The translations under genes and the position numbers were made by a program. Positions 31,960 to 64,000 of a stretch of DNA of 64,000 nt are shown in pieces. A model generated the notes under the pieces. That model ran no database searches, had not been told where the DNA came from, and saw nothing but the letters and a program-made list of their open reading frames with translations. Position 1 is the first letter of the stretch, and the number at the start of each line of letters is the position of its first letter. Source of the DNA: Pyxicephalus adspersus (lineage: Eukaryota > Chordata > Amphibia > Anura > Pyxicephalidae); NCBI RefSeq assembly GCF_032062135.1, contig NC_092862.1, forward strand, positions 44,155,475 to 44,219,474, read 5' to 3'.

Positions 31960-34317
31960 TCTGAAACTTGTTTGTAAGAATTCTAATTCCCCAAAACAGC
32001 TATATTAGAGCAAGCAGGATTCTTATCGCTCTACCTAATGAAAGAACATATCTGTGCTCTCTCATTCTTATCATATTTGCATATTACCCTGCATACAAAG
32101 ATGAACATGAAGATGTAAAAAGTGAGCTTTATAATTATAGCATGTTTTGTAGAAAAACACATTATATCCACTACTTAAAAAGGGAACTAAAACAGCAAAC
32201 ATGGAAATAAATACTTTTTTTTATAAATACATAAAACTAGCCTAAAACTATTGATATTGGGCATAAAACTAACAGTAAAAATGGAATAATCCCTTTCTAG
32301 CTCAAATCAACTTTCTTACACCTTAAAAAAAACAATAACATTAAAAAAAGCATATTTAGCACACCATGAATTATTTACTAACAATGTGGCATGTCTATAA
32401 GACAACACTCGAAATATCCCTGAATTAGAAGAAAATGCATTTCAGTTATTTATTACAGCTTCCTAACTGCATTGCCTTTTACTTCCCTTCACAGCTCATA
32501 GCTTTTTACATTCTGTTTTATAATGTTGTATGGGCCTTTTTGGAAGTTGAAAATATTTTAGTTTATGCTTTGGAGAATACTCAGCTTTTTTTGTCAAGTA
32601 AGGCATCACACAAAAGATGACAAAGTCCTGGAAATATTCTGGAAAGGATGCTAAATTATTTTTGAAAGCCACCTAATCCAAAACTGTGTGCAGAAACTTA
32701 AATACTGCATAGGAACCTTGAATGACACCAGGTGTCATCTGCCAAACAGAGATTCTTTTTCTAATGCCAATTTAAAGATAAAAAAAATCTGTTTATACTC
32801 GAGTATATTTGGAGCTTCAGGATGGGGTTTCTATGTAGAAGGGCAGACAACAGAGCCATGCCAGGTAGAGATAATATATATCCTAAGCACAAGCACCAAA
32901 GCATTGTGTTTCTTCAATTGGTAGTTTAGGCAAGCAGTAATGGTGGCCTTGTGTACTATTGCAATATGCTGGTAATGGAATCAATGTCCATTGAAACAAA
33001 TCGATTTGTGTTAGAAAATGGTTATGTAATAATATAACAAGTGAATTGACTACTAACATTTTCACTGGGCTGTTTTTTGCAGCTGGTAAACCTGCTCCCT
33101 AATGAGTACTAGATGAATACAGAGTGTAAGGTATTATACAGTCTCCTTCCACACTTATAAACTCAATTAATTATCTGTACTCAGAAATAGCCTGATGGCC
33201 AAGCTAAAATATAAATATATCCATTTTTCTTGGTATCCTTGTCAGCCTAATTACTATTTCTTCTTTGAAGCTTGCTGTATTGTAGTCGTTTGCATGGAAC
33301 AAAATATTCCCCAAAGCTTGATAAAATATATTCAGTAAGCCAGCGTGTTCATTATAGTTTACTTTCCACTATTTGAAAGTGCAATGTAAATTTTTAACAC
33401 AAGAGGGCACTGGTAAATTTGTGAATTCTATTGACAATACAACATCTTTATGAGTTTAGTTACTATTTGTAAAATTGTACAAATTTTAAAATTAAAGTCT
33501 AATTCTGAACCTATGTTTTTGCCTTGGTTGAACAAATAAAAAAGAGAGCAGATGTATCTGTATGTTCTTAGTAAGAGTTGGATATCCTTTCTGCTTCGCA
33601 CCTAGTCTGATGTTTAAATCTTATTGGCCAGTAAGAACATAAGGTTCCTGGAATATTGCTGAGGAATGTTGGACCATCTTTGTGCCTTGCACTCTGGTCG
33701 CTTCCCTATCAACTTTCAAAATAGATAACAACACAAAAATGTAGCCTCACTTGCCTAATATATTATAAATTACCAGAGTAGTATACATTATAGCCTACTA
33801 CTCATGACAGCAAGCCATCTGTGACATAGGCATAGGGTGTGCGGTGATGTACATCAATTTGTGTTTCATGTGCTTTATTCTGCCCTTAAAGCAGTTGTAC
33901 AATAAAAGCCAGGCTCCTTCAGCACGATCCTACCCTAATGAACTAAATACTCCGCTCCTGATATTCTGCCCCTTTTGTTTAAAAATTGCATTAAAGCCAA
34001 CATGCACAGTTTTTTGTTTAAATTTGGAAAAGTGGGGAGGAGTTGGGGTCAATATAATTGCAACATTAATAGAATGCTTTCTCTTCTTGCCTGTGTCCTG
34101 CTGGCAAGGTTCCCCCTCACTTCCTGTACCATTTAAATAGAAACATCAAGAAGAGATGGTAAACCATTATTATATACTGTATGACACCTAGAAATTACAC
34201 AGGATGTATACAAAATGAACCAGGCAAGGACAGCAATTAAGGAGGTTTGAACTTTTCTTAATACCATTCAAGATAGTTTTAAATGGTATTAGGCTTTAAA
34301 CAAAGCCTGAATGCACA

Positions 34318-34323
34318 TTTATT
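34318..34323 (-). terminator. TTC39C: Possible polyadenylation signal of TTC39C
   Basis: AATAAA on the - strand about 840 bases after the stop codon. Another lies at 33874-33879. The true 3' end cannot be decided from the sequence alone. Confidence 0.3.
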
Positions 34324-35157
34324 ATTTTCATTTTTTAAATGAAAAATCTAAAGTACCTCAAACAATACCATAGGAGGTGTGATCCACAACCCCTGGCATA
34401 GTGTAGGTCACACAGCAATCTGAAATGTAGTTATGTGAGGTGCTGTGAAAGTAGCAGAGGACAAATTCAAATTGCACAGCATATGGACAGTTCCTGAAAC
34501 CTCAACAGGGGACAAACTACCCCAAGCCTGGACAAAGCCCAAGGATCAATAGACAGTGGGTACTATAGTACTGTCTGGTTGACTTTAATGATCAGTCTGC
34601 ATTAGCAAGGGTTTATAACAACTAAAACGCAGTGATTTTTTTCAGAAAGTAGGAAGAAGATCATCAGCAGAGTACTTTGTTCCTAAAGAAATTAATCTTT
34701 CTGCTCAGCAGTTCAACTTACTGATATTTATAGTTCATAATATTAATGCAGTTATCTCTGTAACTGCAGCATCTGTACAACCCAACAGAAAGAAAAGAGG
34801 ACACAAGGCCATTTGTATAGCTGCAGAAAGTAGAACAGCGGCTTGTGCCTATTACAAGGGTTGGACAGACATTTGTACAAGTCACTACAACACTTCTGTG
34901 GAAAATTCACTGTTGTAGCAAATCATTTTCATGTATTGGTGTCAGGATGGAGTTTTGTCTCGCACATTATTTAAAAATGCCATAATTCTGTGCCAGTTCA
35001 GCTTAACTGGAACTGCGAATTGTCTCTTGATATCGGCACAGCTGGTGTTCAGAGAACATACTCAGTCACCCGTATCATCCACAGTCAGCCATTGTGATAC
35101 TCTTCTGTGTGTTGTAAGTACAGAAAGCTGTGTGGAACAGAAGTCTCGTCCTCACTG

Positions 35158-60440
<25,283 letters not shown>

Positions 60441-60546
60441 CTACAAAACACAAACACATTCCTAAGGTTATTACACATATACAACTAGCAGATATATAAG
60501 GATACAGTACTAAGGTTTGGGAAATAAAAACAAATTTGACTTGAAC

Positions 60547-60547
<1 letters not shown>

Positions 60548-60595
<48 letters not shown>

Positions 60596-60622
60596 TATAT
60601 ATACACACACACACACACACAC
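60548..60622. repeat. (TA)n(CA)n compound microsatellite
   Basis: About 34 bases of TA, an ACACATATACATATATATA bridge, then (CA)n to 60622. It starts about 108 bases upstream, in transcript sense, of the TTC39C exon 60392-60440. Confidence 0.95.
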
Positions 60623-60744
60623 TTTGCAGCCATGAGTAAATGTATACAGAATACAGAAAGTATACCACGGGCTCATGGAGTAATTAAACATATTAAGTCA
60701 ATCTACTGGCATGGTGGGTCACTTGCCCCCTGCAAGTTCTTCTA

Positions 60745-60955
60745 GTTTTTGTAAGTGACATCCTGGTTCCTTGCAACTCCCAAAAACATATTGGTGGGTT
60801 AAATGTATATCAATAGTTTTGCCTAAGACTATGGCAATGCCTTATGTATATGGAATAGACAACATTTGAAGATCCTCCGAAATACTGGTGGTGACTACAG
60901 ACTCAGTGGCTGCTGAAAATGTCAGCAGTATATAAAAGTATAAATAAATAAAGAT
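60745..60955 (+). mobile_element. Degenerate SINE 3' part
   Basis: Reads CTCCCAAAAACATATTGGTG followed by GGTTAAATGT and ends with a TATATAAAAGTATAAATAAA tail, like the 3' part of the fish/amphibian tRNA-SINE family. Strongly diverged. Confidence 0.4.
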
Positions 60956-62442
60956 GGGTCATCCGTTTATTAACTACTCTTTGGGTTACCTATTTGTTCC
61001 CTGGCAACCTCTCCTCTCCTAGTACATGCCAGTCTACTAGAACTCCAACCTCCACCACCCAGGCTGCTTGCTTACATGTCTATCAGAGCTGTGGCCCTCT
61101 CTAGTGTTTGCATAACCTTGCCTGAGTCCCATGTGACTGCAATGTGGCTGCACCTTGATCTTCAGATCTCCAGTTCATCCAATCTATAAAAAAAAGTCTA
61201 AAAAAAAAAAAACTGCCCCATCAAATTACCATTAACCTCCTGCCCAAAGTTTATAAGGTTGCCATTTTTCATGAAAAAATACAGCCTTATAATCTCTTTC
61301 CTGAAGCCAGCAGAGAGTCATCCCATCTCATTCATTATGCTAGGTGAATTATCCCTTGCAGAGTGAACCTACCAAAGACTGAATTTACTAGATTCCATTA
61401 AAATAAATCAACCCCCATATATAAATCACTACCCGAAATTATAGATAATTCTATACAATTAAACTGTGAAGGTCATGAACATGTATTTACATGTAAAATT
61501 TGTACAGTCTGTAAAATGCTTTAAAAACCTCTGGTACATTGATTTATCCAGTAACCATTACCAAACAGACTTCGGAGCAGTGAAATAATGGATGAGTCAG
61601 TACAGGCTGAGTGCCAGCAGCCCACAGATTACCCAGAATAGTCTATATTTACTAATCCTCTGCCTATTTCTTTATATCCTACAGTAATCACATTCTTGTG
61701 GCACCTTGAGGGGAAAAATGCTTGGATTAAAAAAAGAACATTTTGTAGTTTAATGATTTCCCTTGACATTAAAGCTTCCATTACGATGGCACTTTACAAT
61801 TTATCTGCCATTGTTCAGGATGAATAAAAGCATCTGTAATCAATATGAATATCTGTGTTAAAAGCAATTCTGTTTATATGCCAGCGCAGAGCAGTACGGA
61901 AATGCAGAGCTGTAAACACTGAGGAATGCCACGCAAGGTATTATTTTGTACATCTGTGAAAGTTCATAGTAGGTAAGAAATTATAACAGAACAAAACAGC
62001 AGCAGACACCAAAACAACTTGGGTTATGTATGCTTTTTTTGTATTAGAAATTTTAAATTAGAAATTATGTGTAGAAATTATGTATTGTAAAAGTTCATGA
62101 GTCCTGTGTGATTTATGGGGAGGACCAATGTGAAGAATTAGAGAATTCTGAATTATATATTATTGATACTATTATTGTAATGCCAGCTTTTTGATTTACA
62201 GATATCTATTTCATGTACAGCAAGTTATATTGCATATATTTTCTAATTTAATATTATATTTACCTATATAAAATACTGATATATTTTCTGCTTTAGCAAT
62301 GCAGATTCTAATGTTGCCCCTTACCACCAGCCTGTTCACTAACCAATACATTTGCATCTTAAGGGAGCAATATGAGAGGTAGTACAGTTAAATAAAGAGT
62401 AATAGAAGGACTACCTGGCTTTGAGGCAAAGATGCATGAAGG
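60956..62442. other. Upstream part of TTC39C locus, plain
   Basis: Nothing recognised. No exon matching the missing N-terminal part of TTC39C was found here or in 62640-63590. Confidence 0.5.
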
Positions 62443-62640
62443 GTTAATACACATACTCTGGATAATAACCAATGAGTTAAATTAGATTATGCATAAAATA
62501 GTCATATGAGGCTAATGCACATACTCTGGGGTGATTAAAAGTAGAGTGAATGTCAGAAACCGATCACGGAGTTAATATATATAATGTGGAGACTGATCAC
62601 TGAATTACTAAAGCACCCAAGGTTGGGAGTGGTCACTGAT
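62443..62640. repeat. Imperfect 60-68-bp tandem repeat, three units
   Basis: Units start near 62443, 62511 and 62571, each with G(T/C)TAAT(A/G)CACATACTCTGG or a diverged form. It lies upstream of the first TTC39C exon found. Confidence 0.5.
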
Positions 62641-63589
62641 TATTTAAAGGACAAGATCACATTTATTAAAAAATACAAAAACTCACCCTCCCAAGCCTCC
62701 AAACATTAAAGAATCCCGAAACACACTACCTAACTACTTACTTATATTACCAAAAGCAGCTGCCTCCTTTCTTCTTGGTGTTGGAAATGTTCAGTAATGG
62801 CTATGCCTTTGCAGTGAGCTCCCAAATGTCCTCAATTTCAAGGTATAGCCTATTTGCAATGTTTTTTAGGAAAAAATCAAAAAAGTCACACTACCAGGGA
62901 GAGCTGAGATATTAGTTCAGGTAATTAATGAACAATACTACAATATAATATAGGTAATGATGTGGTGGCATGCTTTTCAAGCTTTGGTTTGGCTGGGAGA
63001 TCTCACTACGAACCACTAGTACAGATGATGTTCCATTGCCTGTCACTGAAAACTAAGTGCAGATAATTTAATTTCTTGTTCCAGAGAAACACAACAAAAC
63101 TAACTGCTAAGGCTCTCATTGTGCAGATCCAAAATGAGAGAATTCTCTTAATAATTCTTGTCATACTCCTCCTAATGATCACATGTGACCTGCTGCACCA
63201 TCATGAGTAACTGAATTAAGTTAACAAATCTCCTAAAGATCTAAAAATTAAACAATATAGCCATGTACAAAGTGTGAGAAAAAAAAAACACAGATGAGAA
63301 TTAAAAAGAAACAAACAAGTAGCAAGAAAACAGGCAATGAACTTTAAAAAAAGTTCATACGCAAGTATTTACCAAGCTTTGTGATTAGCTCAAACTACAT
63401 ACTCCAAAAGAAGCGATTCTGCCACTTAAATAAAACTGGATAAAAATAATTACAATGTCCCCCAAGGGAAGCCACCTTTAGCTTGCCTGGAAAATAGTTT
63501 AAATAGGCCATCTAGACAATTAACATCACAATAAAATTAAATCTTATTTCTACATCAGACTACATCAGGCCGCTTAGTACCCGCAGGCT

Positions 63590-63987
63590 GTGAGTGGGAA
63601 CCCTCTTGCTTCTCTTTACCAGACTCGCCTGGTTGGCATTCTCAAGCCAGTAAGTGGCACCATTTATACTGCTCCTATCTGCACATCAATATTCCCTTCC
63701 ATGAATAACACTGGGAAGTGGTGGGATTTGAGGACCTTCATACAGGAATTGCCTACTACATCGGGGGCCTTGATTGGCTGAATGTGGCCCATCATACCAA
63801 GGTTGCTGAAAAGACCCATGGCTTGGAAGTACAAACATATGACCTGGAACTGACAGTTTCACAACTAGAAAGAGACAATTTCTTACAAAGGAATAATATA
63901 CACTTAGTATCGCTGAGGACTTTGGAATGGACAGTTGAACAATTGGAGTTGACTACACCCATGCTCGTTATGGTGGTGGCCTGGTAA
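63590..63987 (+). other. Unclassified open stretch at window edge
   Basis: Two overlapping + strand frames stay open from 63590 to 63987. The second has a coiled-coil-like run (THGLEVQTYDLELTVSQLER, then DNFLQRNNI) that faintly recalls ORF1 proteins of L1/Tx1-type LINEs, which have a coiled coil followed by RRNNI. The window ends right after it, so it cannot be classed. Confidence 0.25.
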
Positions 63988-64000
63988 AAAAAGACAAGTG

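Larger units (their letters stand above)
26946..35157. other. Intergenic region between OSBPL1A and TTC39C
   Basis: 8.2 kb including the undetermined TTC39C 3'UTR at its right end. Contents: dispersed repeat 27045-27400, foldback MITE 28708-28934, G-run at 29080-29089, poly-T 31938-31959. 30424-30710 resembles 40135-40330 (both have CAGTATTG and TTAAAGA starts). No exon of a third gene was recognised. Confidence 0.65.

Noticed and set aside
26946..35157. Search for a third gene (CABYR or other) between the two genes
   Set aside because: No exon-like match with splice sites; the longest frames (about 60-96 residues) have no recognisable similarity.

Overview
The window is a piece of a vertebrate nuclear genome, most likely a frog. 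It is AT-rich, has long introns with GT-AG junctions, and carries no operons, CRISPR arrays or RNA genes that I can recognise. The frog assignment is an inference. It rests on the repeats: L2-like LINE tails ending in TATAAATCCTGTTT-type sequence, long-arm foldback MITEs, TTAA-flanked MITEs, hAT and Tc1/mariner remnants. The two genes resemble their mammalian orthologues but differ at many residues.

Left part, about 1-26945, + strand: the last 13 coding exons of OSBPL1A (oxysterol-binding-protein-related protein 1, ORP1). They encode 525 residues: the end of a coiled coil, the FFAT motif that binds VAP proteins on the ER, and the complete lipid-transfer (ORD) domain with its EQVSHHPP signature, followed by a stop codon at 25111-25113. 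The ankyrin repeats and PH domain of the long form lie upstream, outside the window. The internal methionine equivalent to the start of the short form (ORP1S) is present at 4498 and would give exactly 437 residues. The 3'UTR runs to an AATAAA at 26929.

Middle, about 26946-35157: an intergenic stretch between two convergent genes. It holds repeats and no gene that I can recognise. In human, CABYR sits in this interval; I see no trace of it here.

Right part, 35158-60440, - strand: 13 coding exons of TTC39C, a tetratricopeptide protein of the Iml2/TTC39 family. They cover 526 residues and the natural stop. The first exons lie beyond the window's right edge or were not recognised. The last 3.5 kb (60441-64000) is intron or upstream sequence with a degenerate SINE, a short tandem repeat and an unclassified open stretch at the edge.

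The introns are filled with transposon relics. The clearest are: a decayed L2-like LINE with a reverse-transcriptase reading frame (2275-3680, - strand); a 935-bp hAT element with a perfect 8-bp target duplication and internal minisatellite (43627-44561); a second hAT-like element sharing that minisatellite (53144-54433); a Tc1/mariner relic with a recognisable transposase segment (23716-24480); and six copies of a foldback MITE. One LINE tail is inserted in an older repeat whose uninterrupted, inverted relative lies in the OSBPL1A 3'UTR. I found no convincing new biological system. The items worth a second look are the repeat structures and their positions relative to exons.
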